NCBI RefSeq assembly: GCF_040703125.1
Contig: NZ_CP160035.1
Coordinates: 3,830,001-3,894,000, forward strand
Length of the DNA: 64,000 bases
Source: Flavobacterium ovatum
Lineage (GTDB): Bacteria > Bacteroidota > Bacteroidia > Flavobacteriales > Flavobacteriaceae
Direction of reading: 5' to 3'
The translations under genes and the position numbers were made by a program. Positions 26,801 through 37,421 of the stretch are shown piece after piece (within the stretch, counting starts at the first letter, position 1; each line of letters opens with the position of its first letter). Under the pieces are notes generated by a model, which was not told where the DNA came from, ran no database searches, and was given only the letters and a program-made list of their open reading frames with translations.

Positions 26801-28333
26801 CTAATTATTATAGTTAGGATTTTGTTTCCAGTTTCCTTTAGCAAACTGTATTTCTTCTATTGGAATTGGAAACAATTCGTTTTTGCCAACAGTAAAGCCT
26901 GGTATTTCTTGACCTGCTTTACCCGTACGAACTAAATCAAAGAAACGAATACCTTCACCTGCTAGCTCTACTCTTCTTTCCTCTAAAATCTTATCATATA
27001 AAGCGGGACCTGAAGATGTAATTTCATGATTATTATCACCAAAAGCCCTTGCTCTAACTTCGTTTAAATAGATCCTAGCTTTAGCATCATTCACTATTTT
27101 ACTTTTATTATGAGCCTCTGCAGCCATCAACAGTACATCAGCATAACGAATCGCTCTATAGTTATTTGGACTCGTCAATTTAACATCTCCAGCAGCTTCT
27201 GCTCTTCTAGTTCTAGGGATGTATTTCCTATTAAAAAACCCTGTATCTTGATTTTGCTTAGTATACTTAGTCCCTGGGTTTTGAGCTATCCATGCTACCA
27301 TATCCAAAATTGTGACTGGTTTTCTAGAATCACCTACTTCAAATGCATTCACTATTTTAGGAGTTGGAAGATTAAAATTGTTACCATCAGCAAAAACAGG
27401 GCCTTCGTATCCAAAAGGACCGGCAAAACCAACAGCTACATTCCCTTCAATGGCTTGCATGTAGCCATAAGAACCACCTTCAACATCAGTGTACTGAATT
27501 TCAAAAACAGATTCAGGTCCATTTTCACCTTCCGCTTCAAAAATGCTTCCGTAAGGAGTTAATCCTGCCGTTATTTGTTGTGTTGTTAAATCTGTAGTTT
27601 TTACAAGATGATAATTTCCTGTTAGTATCAATTTATCAAATGTAGCAGCTGCTTCATCGTATTTTTTATCATACAAATAAGCTTTTCCAAGCAAAGCTAG
27701 AGCTGATCCACTTGTCGCTCTCCCTTTTTGAGAGGGAACAGCCGATAAATTATCTGCTGCATAAATTAAATCTTTCTGAATTTCAGCATACACTTCAGCC
27801 GTTGTAGCACGAGGAACTGACTTTTCATCACCAGGAACAAATCGAACATCTCCGTTCAATGGAATTCCTCCAAACCATTTAACTAATTCAAAATGATAAT
27901 AAGCTCTTAAAAAACGGGCTTCAGCAATAATTTGTTCTTTACCTACAAAATTAGTTTTGTCTTTAAATTCGAGAATGTAATTGCATCTTTGAACACCTGC
28001 AAACATCCACTCCCATATTTTTTTGGTTTCAGCATTTACGGGTGAATGTATCATCTGATCTATCTGTTGGTATCCAATTACATCGGTTGGACTGTTTCCT
28101 CCAGCAAAGGTGTTGTCAGAGGCTATTTCTCCCAAAAGCACATTTACAAAAGTGGTTTGTAGAGCGTCATAAGCTCCAATTAAAGCATTGTCATAATCTG
28201 TTTTAGAATTAAAATAATTCTCAGAATCTATAGAATAAGCTACAGGACGATCAACAAAATCATCGCTACATGAAGTGACCACTGTTGAGAAAAGTGCTAC
28301 GCTTGCGATTGTAATAAATATATATATTTTCAT
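26801..28333 (-). CDS. SusD/RagB-family lipoprotein of the beta-glucan locus
   Basis: A 510-residue SusD homologue. The signal ends VVTSC (Cys22). Typical helices are AEARFLRAYYHFELVKWFGG, GSALALLGKAYLYDKKYDEA and YRAIRYADVLLMAAEAHNK, and the C-terminal motif is ILEERRVELAGEGIRFFDLVR. The protein captures beta-glucan oligomers for the SusC encoded 11 bp upstream; the substrate is inferred from the downstream GH16, GH3 and GH16 genes. It ends 4 bp before the next lipoprotein gene, so translation of the operon is tightly packed. Confidence 0.95.
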   Translation of the reverse strand: MKIYIFITIASVALFSTVVTSCSDDFVDRPVAYSIDSENYFNSKTDYDNALIGAYDALQTTFVNVLLGEIASDNTFAGGNSPTDVIGYQQIDQMIHSPVNAETKKIWEWMFAGVQRCNYILEFKDKTNFVGKEQIIAEARFLRAYYHFELVKWFGGIPLNGDVRFVPGDEKSVPRATTAEVYAEIQKDLIYAADNLSAVPSQKGRATSGSALALLGKAYLYDKKYDEAAATFDKLILTGNYHLVKTTDLTTQQITAGLTPYGSIFEAEGENGPESVFEIQYTDVEGGSYGYMQAIEGNVAVGFAGPFGYEGPVFADGNNFNLPTPKIVNAFEVGDSRKPVTILDMVAWIAQNPGTKYTKQNQDTGFFNRKYIPRTRRAEAAGDVKLTSPNNYRAIRYADVLLMAAEAHNKSKIVNDAKARIYLNEVRARAFGDNNHEITSSGPALYDKILEERRVELAGEGIRFFDLVRTGKAGQEIPGFTVGKNELFPIPIEEIQFAKGNWKQNPNYNN

Positions 28334-28344
28334 TTTATTTCAAA

Positions 28345-31300
28345 TTAAAAATTAATGTTTAAACCCACCAAATAGGTTCTTGGAATAGGATAGAAACCAT
28401 CATCGATTCCACCACCTATTGGAGCACCACTAGAGGCACCTGGATCAAATCCTTTGTATTTTGTGAACGTATAAAGATTATTTACACCTGCATACAATCT
28501 TAATTTAGTGATACCCGCTTTTTCTGAAAAACGAGAGTTCAAAGTGTATCCTAATTGCAAACTTTGGATTCTCACATAAGAAGCATCTTCAACAAAATAA
28601 TCAGAAAACAATTTATTGGTAGTTGCAGCGGTAGTCACTCTTGGTACTGAATTACTAGTCCCTTCACCAGTCCATCTATCCAAAACATAAGTCAAACGAT
28701 TGGCATCAGGTGAAATACTTTCGTAGTTGCGCACCATATTGTTTCCTATTGAAGCAAAAGTGTACATTGAAAAATCAAGTGCTTTGTAGTTTAATTGAAG
28801 ATTGAATCCCATTGTTGCCTCTGGTATTGGATCACCAATATTCGTTCTATCATCAGTAGTAATTTTACCATCCCCATTTGTATCCACAAAACGAATATCT
28901 CCAGGAGATGCTTTTGTTCCTAAATCAGTTTGATCTGGAGCATCATCTATTTCTTTTTGGTTTTGAAATATCCCATTAGTTTTCAAACCATAAAAATAAC
29001 CTATTGGCTGACCTGCCTGCATTCTTGATGGCGCCAATTGACCAACACCAAAAGTACCGCCTTCGATAAAATCAGCTCCAATAATTTCGGTCACATTGTT
29101 CTTAAGAAAAGTAACGTTGTATCCAAGACTCATTTTAAAATTATCTGAAAACTTATTACTATAGTTTACAGCAAATTCAAGACCTGTATTCTTTACTGTT
29201 CCAGCATTAATAGTAGGATTAGAAGCTCCAGGAGCTTGCCCACCTAATATTCCTGAAACAGGGATCCCTGGAATCAATAAATCAGCTCTTGTGTCAATAA
29301 AATAATCCGCTACAATTGTTATTTTATTGTTGAATAAATTCATGTCCAAACCAACATCAAATTTCTTAGCCTCTTCCCATTTAAGATTTGGATTTAGAAT
29401 TTGACCTGTAGCACGACCATTTACTAAAGCTCCATCAAACACATAAGTAGCTTCACCAGTTAGTTGAGAAAGATACCCATTCGTTGGGATTGCATCATTA
29501 CCTACTACGCCATAACTTCCTCTTAATTTCAAGAAATTTACTCTAGCGGACTCTCCAAAAAATCCTTCGTCCGAAATTATCCAACCTGCAGTAAGAGAAG
29601 GAAAATAACCTACTTTATTACCAGGTCCAAATTTAGTTGACGCATCACGACGCATCATTGCTGACAAAAGGTATTTCCCTTTGTAATCATATTGTAATCT
29701 TCCAAAATAAGAAAGTCTTCTTTCATCATAAACATACGACCCTACTGGAATTGTACCCGCAGCAGGCGCTCCATTTGCCAAAGCGATATCTGCAAAATCC
29801 CATGAATTATTAGGAACGTCATAACCTGTTGCAAACAATCCGTTTCCGTATTCTTTATAAATTGTATTACCAACAACCCCTACTAACTTGTGATTTTCGG
29901 CAATTGTTTTGGTATAAGTTGCGTATAAATCGAAAGAATAATTATTATCATTCACCGCATTTTGTGAAACAGAACTTCTTGTCGTATTGAATACTTTACC
30001 ACTTCCGTAATTAAGTAATTTTGAAAATGACTTAGACTCACTATTAGCAGATTTAAATCCAATGGTACTACTTACAACAAAGGCTGGTGTGAATTTGTAG
30101 TCCAATCCAAAGTTTCCACTGATTTGTTTGAAATTAAAATCATTGTATGAATTGGCAATTTGAGCCAATGGGTTAATCATTTCGTTACCCAAAGAACCTC
30201 CTGGAAAAACAGTAAAGTCCCCATTGGTATCATAAGGAGTAAGAGTAGACGGTGAATTTACCGCATTCAAAAGAACAGAAGCATTACCGTTTTCTGGTAA
30301 AGTCTTTCTATTGAAATAAGTATAAATGACATTCGTTTTTAATTTTAATTTATCCGTAACATCAGCTCCTAAGGATACTCTAGCAGTGTTTCTTAAAAAT
30401 CCTGATTTAGCACCACCAACGATACCTTCTTGGTCCAAATGCGATCCACTTACAGAATAAGTAATTTTGTCTGATCCACCAGAAAAGTTAATATCATGAC
30501 TAATAAGCGGCACCCCTTTAGTAAGGATTTGATCTTGCCATTTGGTCCCTTTACTAAGACCGCTTAAATTTGTAAATGGTAATGCATTTCCACTGTTTGC
30601 ATAACTCTCATTAAGTAGTAAAGCGTATTCTGTAGCATTAAGAGTTGGTAAAGTGCGAGATGCTTCTTGAAAACCAACATACGAATTGAAAGTGATTTTT
30701 GCCTTAGAATTCTTTTTACCCATTTTGGTAGTTACTAAAATAACTCCATTTGCAGCAGCAGAACCATAAATAGCCGCTTGTGCATCTTTCAATACAGTAA
30801 TTGTTTCTACATCATTTGGATTTAATAATCCCAATTCACCAATGTATCCGTCTATAATAGTCAATGGTGCATTGTTACCATTAGTAGCAATACCCCTGAT
30901 ACGGATATCTAATCCTGCACCAGGTGATCCAGAAGTAGTAGTTACATTTACTCCCGAAACAGTTCCTTGTAAGGCTTGCTCAATTTTAACAGGTTTTAAA
31001 ATTTCCAATGTTTTACTATCTACTACAGATACTGCACCGGTAATTTCCTTTTTTTTCTGAGCACCATACCCAATTACAATAACCTCCTCTAAACTTTTTG
31101 CGTCTTCTTGTAATGACACAGTCATGCTTTTATTAGAAGAAGTAACTTTATATTCAAAAGTTTTATACCCAATAAAACTAAAGATAACAACTGATCCTGA
31201 TGGAATTCCTTTTAAAGTATACTTCCCATCAAAATCGGTCGAGGTACCTATATTGGTATTCTTTATTTGAATGTTAACTCCAGGTATTGATAAACCCGAA

Positions 31301-31395
31301 CTTTTTTCTTTTACAACCCCTCCGATGTCAAAGCCTTGAGAAAAACCCAAAACAGAAAACATTAGAAAGACAATTAATAGATAATTTGATTTCAT
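28345..31395 (-). CDS. SusC-type TonB-dependent oligosaccharide transporter of the beta-glucan locus
   Basis: A 1016-residue SusC homologue. Signal peptide to about GFSQ, carboxypeptidase-like domain (about 22-100), linker LEEVIVIGYGAQKKKEITGAV, plug, then the barrel ending TYLVGLNINF. The plug motif reads DAQAAIYGSAAANGVILVTT: it is one residue shorter than in the other two SusC proteins here, and the usual Arg or Gly after YGS is Ala. It is the first structural gene of the operon; the regulator gene upstream has its own terminator at 31575-31601. The 31396-31560 gap has no clean TAnnTTTG box. Confidence 0.96.
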   Translation of the reverse strand: MKSNYLLIVFLMFSVLGFSQGFDIGGVVKEKSSGLSIPGVNIQIKNTNIGTSTDFDGKYTLKGIPSGSVVIFSFIGYKTFEYKVTSSNKSMTVSLQEDAKSLEEVIVIGYGAQKKKEITGAVSVVDSKTLEILKPVKIEQALQGTVSGVNVTTTSGSPGAGLDIRIRGIATNGNNAPLTIIDGYIGELGLLNPNDVETITVLKDAQAAIYGSAAANGVILVTTKMGKKNSKAKITFNSYVGFQEASRTLPTLNATEYALLLNESYANSGNALPFTNLSGLSKGTKWQDQILTKGVPLISHDINFSGGSDKITYSVSGSHLDQEGIVGGAKSGFLRNTARVSLGADVTDKLKLKTNVIYTYFNRKTLPENGNASVLLNAVNSPSTLTPYDTNGDFTVFPGGSLGNEMINPLAQIANSYNDFNFKQISGNFGLDYKFTPAFVVSSTIGFKSANSESKSFSKLLNYGSGKVFNTTRSSVSQNAVNDNNYSFDLYATYTKTIAENHKLVGVVGNTIYKEYGNGLFATGYDVPNNSWDFADIALANGAPAAGTIPVGSYVYDERRLSYFGRLQYDYKGKYLLSAMMRRDASTKFGPGNKVGYFPSLTAGWIISDEGFFGESARVNFLKLRGSYGVVGNDAIPTNGYLSQLTGEATYVFDGALVNGRATGQILNPNLKWEEAKKFDVGLDMNLFNNKITIVADYFIDTRADLLIPGIPVSGILGGQAPGASNPTINAGTVKNTGLEFAVNYSNKFSDNFKMSLGYNVTFLKNNVTEIIGADFIEGGTFGVGQLAPSRMQAGQPIGYFYGLKTNGIFQNQKEIDDAPDQTDLGTKASPGDIRFVDTNGDGKITTDDRTNIGDPIPEATMGFNLQLNYKALDFSMYTFASIGNNMVRNYESISPDANRLTYVLDRWTGEGTSNSVPRVTTAATTNKLFSDYFVEDASYVRIQSLQLGYTLNSRFSEKAGITKLRLYAGVNNLYTFTKYKGFDPGASSGAPIGGGIDDGFYPIPRTYLVGLNINF

Positions 31396-31574
31396 AATTA
31401 GTTAAGTTTTTGTGAATTATAAAATTAGTCAAGCAAAGTCCTAAATCCTTAAAAATAACCTTTACAAAAAACATACAGTGTAAAAAAAACAATAATTCAC
31501 TAACAATATCACAACAAAAGAGCTAAAACACTAGACAAACAGAACTTTTTACAGTTGTTAATGAAAATAAAAAA

Positions 31575-31601
31575 ACCACAACGTTTTGTTAATGTTGTGG
31601 T
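31575..31601 (-). terminator. terminator of the regulator gene
   Basis: A perfect 8-bp stem ACCACAAC/GTTGTGGT (31575-31582, 31594-31601) followed on the minus strand by a T-run, 34 bp past the regulator stop. It separates regulator and susC transcription. Confidence 0.8.
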
Positions 31602-31634
31602 GATGTATAGTTTTTTATGTCTTTTTTGTACTAC

Positions 31635-34433
31635 CTATACAGTCAAAACATACTCTACGAGTCCTTGTTCATGCGATAAATCCATTTTTTTACGCAAACG
31701 GTACCTTTTTATCTCCACAGATCGAACGGAAATATTTAACAAAGGGGCAATTTCTTTTGATGATAAATTCAATCGCAGGTACGCACATAATCGCAAATCA
31801 TTAGCCGTTAATGAAGGATGAGCTTCCTTCATTTTTTTCAAAAAATCTTTGTCCGTATTATCAAAAGCTTCTTGGAAAACACTCCAGGAATCTTTGCCTG
31901 TTATGTTTTTATTAATAGTAGAAATTACCGACTTGATACTTCTACTTTCACTTTCAGTGGTGTTCTTTAAATCTTCTTGTATAAACGCTAGCAATTCATT
32001 TTTGCTATTCAAACTCATCGTGGAAGCAGCTAATTCTTTATTGATATCATCAACATCTTGAGACAACTGTTCGTTTTTAATACGCATTAATTGTTGTTCG
32101 TTTTCTAATTCTTTTATTTCTAACAATACATTATTCTCTTCAATTAGCTTTTCTTTTTGCCTTTGATAATACTGGTTGTATTCTTTATGAAACAATCGAA
32201 CTAGTATAACACTCAATAGAAAATAGATTATAATGGCTAAATTAGTACCATACCATGGTTTTAAAATCTTAAAAGCATACACGACAGCATTGTCTAAATT
32301 AGAATTGGCAAATTTTGCTTTAACCTTAAAGATATAATCTCCAGAGGGCAAGTTCTTAAAATTAACAGATGATTTCACATTCCAATCACTCCATTTGTCT
32401 TGATATCCTTCAAGGATATACTGGTATTCTGCATTTATGTATTTATCATATTCTGGAACAGTATAAAACAAAGAAATATTATTTTCATCATGAGAAAACC
32501 TACCTTCCACTTTTATTGCATTGGTATTCATGGGTTCATTCAATGCATAGCTACTAATATTAGTAATCGATACTTTATAATTCTCAAAAGCCAATTCATT
32601 AATATTCATTGTATAATACCCATCGGTAGTACCAAAAAAATAAGTCGATGGCGACAATTGCGTAATATTTTCATACCCCAACATCGAATTAGTCAGTGAT
32701 ACTGGAATAGGAATACTATTTTGTTTGAGCTGATTACTCAATTTATTTTCCGTATAATAATTAATATAATTCTTAGAAAACAACCATATTTTATTAGAAC
32801 GATCTACAATCATTTTACCAGAAGTATATTCGTCTTTTTCAAAAACCGAACTCAACAAAGGTTCTTTTTCGAATTCTTTTGTTTTGTTATTGAGTTTAAA
32901 AACCCCCTCTTTATAAGCGTAATAGATCGTATTATTGAATTGTACCAAACTAGCATTTTTACCTTTTGTTGGATTTTCATAAGTGATTGTCTTCTTTATT
33001 TTTTGAAGTTTTTCATCTGTTTCCAACCTAAAAACACCTTTGTATTCATGGCTTACGTAAATCTCAAAGTTTTTGGTAATCTCAAAATACTTAGTCGAAT
33101 AATCAAAACCAGCGATTTTATTTCGAAAATGCCACTGATTATTCTGTTTTTCTAAAACAGTCAAACCATAATAATTCCCTTGTATCAAAAGATTTTTATT
33201 TCCTGGAACGGGTGCAAACTTCCAAGTACCCGATTTAGAAAAAATATATTGTGCAAGTCCGTTTTCTAATATAAAAGTTCCTCTATCATGTCCACAAAAC
33301 AAAGTATTATCGTTTATAAACAAGCTCCAAACCTGTCCTTTAGTCCCTTTTATAAACTGAAATTCTTCGTTACTTTGATAGGTTTTATAGAATAATCCTT
33401 GATTCGTACCCACATATAGCTTTCCTTTATATAATTGTGACGCATAAACGGTACCCAAAACTCCCGAATCATCTACAAAACTTTGAATAGGCGATTTTAA
33501 ATTAATACAATTGATTCCGTTATCAAGACCCACCCAAAGATCTTTCCCACTATCTTCAAATAATGACAAAGCAGTATTATTGCTTAATCCTTTGCGTTGT
33601 GAAATATGGTATTTCAACTTCCCTTCATTCGATAAAATAAAAATCCCGTTGGATACCGTTCCTACTGCGATACCGCTTGAAAGTAACTCACAGCTATATA
33701 CACTACCTTGATCTAAACTAACATCAATATCAGTTGTATATTTGGATAAAACGGAGCCCGATAATTTATAAAAACCATTCGTTTGGGTAGCTAATAAAAG
33801 TCCGTTTTCTTTTGAGAAAATATTGATGATCATATTATTTTTCAAGCGTGATTGACTGGCTATTAACTTGCTTTTACCTGCTTCTATTTCATACAATCCT
33901 TCGTTATGTGTTTGATAATAAATAGCAGAATCTGTTCGAAATGATTTAATTATATTTGAACTTGGAGCTATAATCTTGAAACTTCCTTTTTTTGTATCGA
34001 AAATATAAATCCTGTTCAAGGATTGAAAAATCACCCAGTGATCATAATTTAAGATATTCCAGAACTGTTCATCATCTAATATTTTTGATTTTATATACTT
34101 ACTCAAAGAATAATATTGTAATAAACCATCTGTTTTTCGTGTCCAAAAACCAAATTCCATATAGCTACCAGTATAAATTTTATCACCAATAACTTTTACA
34201 GATCTAATGATGGTTTCATTCGGTGATGGATACAATCGCCAATTGGCACCATTAAATTCTAATAATCCTTCATTATTAGCAAAAAAAACAAATTGGTTTT
34301 GATCTTGGGAAATCATCCAATTTTGGTTTCCTGCTCCATAACTATTAGGAGCGTACTGTACAATTGGTGGTAAGTCTTGAGAGAAAACCGTTGAAAAAAG
34401 GATAAAAAATAAAAGTGTGATTTTTGTTTTCAA
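31635..34433 (-). CDS. membrane-spanning propeller/triple-tyrosine sensor with LuxR-type DNA-binding domain
   Basis: A 932-residue regulator adjacent to the beta-glucan genes. The order is a signal peptide (MKTKITLLFFILFSTVFSQ), periplasmic beta-propeller repeats (about 20-650), a Y_Y_Y domain (about 660-715, EYQYILEGYQDKWSDW), one membrane helix (about 733-750), a coiled coil (about 755-830), and a C-terminal helix-turn-helix (about 868-932, LSSKEIAPLLNISVRSVEIK). Unlike hybrid two-component PUL regulators it has no kinase, receiver or AraC domain. Sensing and DNA binding are therefore in one chain, as in MalT-like or SusR-like one-component systems. The likely signal is a beta-glucan oligosaccharide. 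A TAAATTTG box lies at 34565-34558 on the minus strand. Confidence 0.9.
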   Translation of the reverse strand: MKTKITLLFFILFSTVFSQDLPPIVQYAPNSYGAGNQNWMISQDQNQFVFFANNEGLLEFNGANWRLYPSPNETIIRSVKVIGDKIYTGSYMEFGFWTRKTDGLLQYYSLSKYIKSKILDDEQFWNILNYDHWVIFQSLNRIYIFDTKKGSFKIIAPSSNIIKSFRTDSAIYYQTHNEGLYEIEAGKSKLIASQSRLKNNMIINIFSKENGLLLATQTNGFYKLSGSVLSKYTTDIDVSLDQGSVYSCELLSSGIAVGTVSNGIFILSNEGKLKYHISQRKGLSNNTALSLFEDSGKDLWVGLDNGINCINLKSPIQSFVDDSGVLGTVYASQLYKGKLYVGTNQGLFYKTYQSNEEFQFIKGTKGQVWSLFINDNTLFCGHDRGTFILENGLAQYIFSKSGTWKFAPVPGNKNLLIQGNYYGLTVLEKQNNQWHFRNKIAGFDYSTKYFEITKNFEIYVSHEYKGVFRLETDEKLQKIKKTITYENPTKGKNASLVQFNNTIYYAYKEGVFKLNNKTKEFEKEPLLSSVFEKDEYTSGKMIVDRSNKIWLFSKNYINYYTENKLSNQLKQNSIPIPVSLTNSMLGYENITQLSPSTYFFGTTDGYYTMNINELAFENYKVSITNISSYALNEPMNTNAIKVEGRFSHDENNISLFYTVPEYDKYINAEYQYILEGYQDKWSDWNVKSSVNFKNLPSGDYIFKVKAKFANSNLDNAVVYAFKILKPWYGTNLAIIIYFLLSVILVRLFHKEYNQYYQRQKEKLIEENNVLLEIKELENEQQLMRIKNEQLSQDVDDINKELAASTMSLNSKNELLAFIQEDLKNTTESESRSIKSVISTINKNITGKDSWSVFQEAFDNTDKDFLKKMKEAHPSLTANDLRLCAYLRLNLSSKEIAPLLNISVRSVEIKRYRLRKKMDLSHEQGLVEYVLTV

Positions 34434-34557
34434 AGGATCATATTTTTGGGTTAGTGTAAATTTATAACTTAATCATATTAGTTGATAAAAATCCCGAACA
34501 TAAAAACTATACAAAACCAAAGTCGCCATAATATAGTCAAAAACTGTGAATTTTAAC

Positions 34558-34565
34558 CAAATTTA
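34558..34565 (-). promoter_or_regulatory. possible -7 element for the regulator gene
   Basis: TAAATTTG fits TAnnTTTG and would give a leader of about 118 nt. No TTG at the consensus spacing. Confidence 0.35.
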
Positions 34566-34602
34566 GGATTTGTTCAACCCTCATTCTCTGTTCAAAAATG
34601 CT

Positions 34603-34610
34603 TACTTTTG
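34603..34610 (+). promoter_or_regulatory. -7 promoter element for uvrA
   Basis: TACTTTTG is an exact TAnnTTTG match ending 18 bp before the uvrA ATG, so the mRNA leader would be very short. Confidence 0.55.
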
Positions 34611-34628
34611 TGAAAATTTCCTTTTTTT

Positions 34629-37421
34629 ATGCAAGTTGACCTTTCTACATTAGACCCAAAGAAAAATATCATTATCAAAGGTGCTCAAGTACACAACCTT
34701 AAAAATGTTGATGTGGCCATTCCACGGAACAAATTGGTGGTGATTACAGGGCTTTCAGGTTCTGGGAAATCCAGTTTGGCTTTTGATACTTTGTATGCCG
34801 AAGGACAACGTCGTTATGTAGAAAGTCTGTCGTCTTATGCACGTCAATTTTTGGGACGATTAGACAAACCCAAAGTTGAATATATTAAAGGTATCGCACC
34901 TGCTATTGCCATTGAGCAAAAAGTAAACACGACAAATGCACGTTCTACCGTAGGAACCTCAACTGAAATTTACGATTATATCAAATTATTGTTTGCCCGT
35001 ATTGGACGTACCTACTCTCCTGTTTCTGGGCTGGAAGTGAAGAAAAATACCGTGACCGATGTGGTCAATGCCGTAAAAAATTTTGAACCCAATAGCAAAT
35101 GGTTACTCGTTGCTCCAATTTTTCTAGAAAAAAATCGAAAATTAGAAGATAAGCTAAATGCCTTGTTGCAACAAGGTTTTGCTCGTGTTTTGATTGATAA
35201 CGAAATGGTGCGTTTGGACGAATTACCAGCTAAATTAGCCAAAAAAGAAATTCTACTGATTATTGATAGAATTGTTGTCAAGGACGAAGAAGAATTCTAC
35301 AATCGACTATCTGACGCGGTGCAAACGGCATTTTTTGAAGGGAAAGGCTTTTGTTATTTACAAGAAGTGAAAACTAAAGAACGATTTAGTTATTCTAATA
35401 ATTTCGAGCTAGATGGTATCCCATTTCTAGAACCTAATGTTCATTTATTCAGTTTCAATAACCCATACGGAGCTTGTCCTGTATGCGAAGGCTACGGAAA
35501 CATCATCGGGATTGATGCTGATTTGGTTGTTCCTAATACTTCATTATCTGTTTACGAAAGTGCCATTTATCCTTGGAGAGGAGAAAGCATGAGTTGGTAC
35601 AAAGATGAACTAGTCAAACACGCTTATAAATTTGATTTCCCGATTCACAAGCCTCATTTTGAACTTTCAAACGAACAAAAAGAACTGATTTGGACCGGAA
35701 ATAGCTTTTTTCAAGGGCTAAACGATTTCTTTAAAGAATTAGAAGCCAAAAATTATAAAATCCAAAATCGTGTGATGCTTTCGCGTTACCGTGGCAAAAC
35801 AAAATGTACGGCCTGCAAAGGGAAACGTTTAAGAGAAGAAGCCAATTATGTCAAAATAAACGGTAAAACAGTATCAGAGTTAGTGGATTTACCGATTAAG
35901 CATTTGGTTGCTTTTTTCGAAAAAATAGACCTTGATATTTACGAAAAACAAATCGCCAAACGATTACTTATCGAAATAAACAATCGCTTGTCCTTCTTGA
36001 CCGAAGTAGGATTGAGTTACCTAACATTAAACCGAAATTCAGCTACCCTTTCCGGTGGAGAATCACAACGTATCAACTTGGCCACTTCATTAGGAAGTAG
36101 TTTAGTAGGTTCGATGTATATTTTGGATGAACCTAGTATTGGTTTACACCCAAAAGATTCGGAACGATTGATTAAGGTGTTGTTGTCTCTACGAGATTTG
36201 GGGAATACGGTTATTGTCGTAGAGCACGACGAGGATATTATGAAAGCCGCTGATATGATTATCGACATTGGTCCTGAAGCGGGAACTTTTGGTGGACATT
36301 TAGTGGCTCAAGGCACTTATGATGAAATATTAAAATCGACTTCACTTACGGCTAAATACCTCAACGGTGATTTAGCGATTGAAATTCCAAAAAAACGTCG
36401 TCCATTTAAGAATTTTATCGAAATTATTGGTGCTCGTGAAAATAATTTGCAAAATATTAATGTCAAATTCCCACTCGATGTTTTAACCGTGATTACGGGA
36501 GTTTCAGGAAGTGGAAAAAGTACGTTAGTAAAGAAAATTCTTTTTCCAGCGATGCAAAAGAAACTGGATAACGCAGGCGAAAAAGCAGGACAATTTACCG
36601 ATATTACTGGTTCTTTTTCACATATCAAACATATTGAATACGTAGATCAAAACCCTATTGGACGGAGTTCCCGTTCCAATCCAGTGACCTATATCAAAGC
36701 GTATGATGATATTCGGGATTTGTATTCCAAGGAAAAGTTATCCAAATTAAGAGGGTATTTGCCTAAACATTTCTCTTTTAACGTAGATGCTGGTCGTTGT
36801 GAAACTTGTAGCGGTGAAGGTTCGATTAATGTCGAAATGGTTTTTATGGCCGATGTACAATTGCCATGTGAAACATGCAGTGGAAAACGTTTTAAGAAAG
36901 AGGTCTTAGAAGTGCAATTTGAAGGTAAGAACATTCATGATATTTTGACCCTAACAATCGACGATGCAGTTGCTTTTTTTGAAAAAAACAAACAAGCAAA
37001 AATCACTCAAAAACTAAAACCACTTCAAGATGTGGGATTAGGTTATGTGCAATTAGGACAATCCTCTTCTACTTTATCTGGTGGTGAAGCTCAACGAATC
37101 AAACTCGCTTCTTTCTTGGTTAAAGGCGCCACAAAAGAGAAAGCACTATTCGTGTTTGACGAACCTACAACAGGTCTGCATTTTCATGATATTAAGAAAC
37201 TCATGGCTTCTTTTGATGCCTTAATCGAAAAAGGACATTCGATTTTAGTGATTGAACATAACCTCGACCTAATCAAATGTGCCGATTATATTATTGATTT
37301 AGGCCCTGAAGGTGGTGAAAACGGTGGTCAATTATTGGCTGAAGGAACTCCAGAAGAAATCATAAAAAATAAAAAATCAGTCACTGCAAAGTATTTGAAA
37401 GAAAAATTAATATCGAAATAA
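34629..37421 (+). CDS. uvrA: excinuclease ABC subunit A
   Basis: A 930-residue UvrA, the damage-recognition ATPase of nucleotide-excision repair. It has two ABC modules: Walker [21 protein letters not shown] near residue 42 and [15 protein letters not shown] near 627, with signature motifs [16 protein letters not shown] and [15 protein letters not shown]. Zinc-finger pairs are CPVCEGYG with CTACKGKRL, and CETCSGEG with CETCSGKRF. The UvrB-binding and insertion regions are present. Length is close to the usual 940. Its stop overlaps the start of the HAD phosphatase gene by one base (TAATG), so the two are coupled. Confidence 0.97.
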   Translation: MQVDLSTLDPKKNIIIKGAQVHNLKNVDVAIPRNKLVVITGLSGSGKSSLAFDTLYAEGQRRYVESLSSYARQFLGRLDKPKVEYIKGIAPAIAIEQKVNTTNARSTVGTSTEIYDYIKLLFARIGRTYSPVSGLEVKKNTVTDVVNAVKNFEPNSKWLLVAPIFLEKNRKLEDKLNALLQQGFARVLIDNEMVRLDELPAKLAKKEILLIIDRIVVKDEEEFYNRLSDAVQTAFFEGKGFCYLQEVKTKERFSYSNNFELDGIPFLEPNVHLFSFNNPYGACPVCEGYGNIIGIDADLVVPNTSLSVYESAIYPWRGESMSWYKDELVKHAYKFDFPIHKPHFELSNEQKELIWTGNSFFQGLNDFFKELEAKNYKIQNRVMLSRYRGKTKCTACKGKRLREEANYVKINGKTVSELVDLPIKHLVAFFEKIDLDIYEKQIAKRLLIEINNRLSFLTEVGLSYLTLNRNSATLSGGESQRINLATSLGSSLVGSMYILDEPSIGLHPKDSERLIKVLLSLRDLGNTVIVVEHDEDIMKAADMIIDIGPEAGTFGGHLVAQGTYDEILKSTSLTAKYLNGDLAIEIPKKRRPFKNFIEIIGARENNLQNINVKFPLDVLTVITGVSGSGKSTLVKKILFPAMQKKLDNAGEKAGQFTDITGSFSHIKHIEYVDQNPIGRSSRSNPVTYIKAYDDIRDLYSKEKLSKLRGYLPKHFSFNVDAGRCETCSGEGSINVEMVFMADVQLPCETCSGKRFKKEVLEVQFEGKNIHDILTLTIDDAVAFFEKNKQAKITQKLKPLQDVGLGYVQLGQSSSTLSGGEAQRIKLASFLVKGATKEKALFVFDEPTTGLHFHDIKKLMASFDALIEKGHSILVIEHNLDLIKCADYIIDLGPEGGENGGQLLAEGTPEEIIKNKKSVTAKYLKEKLISK

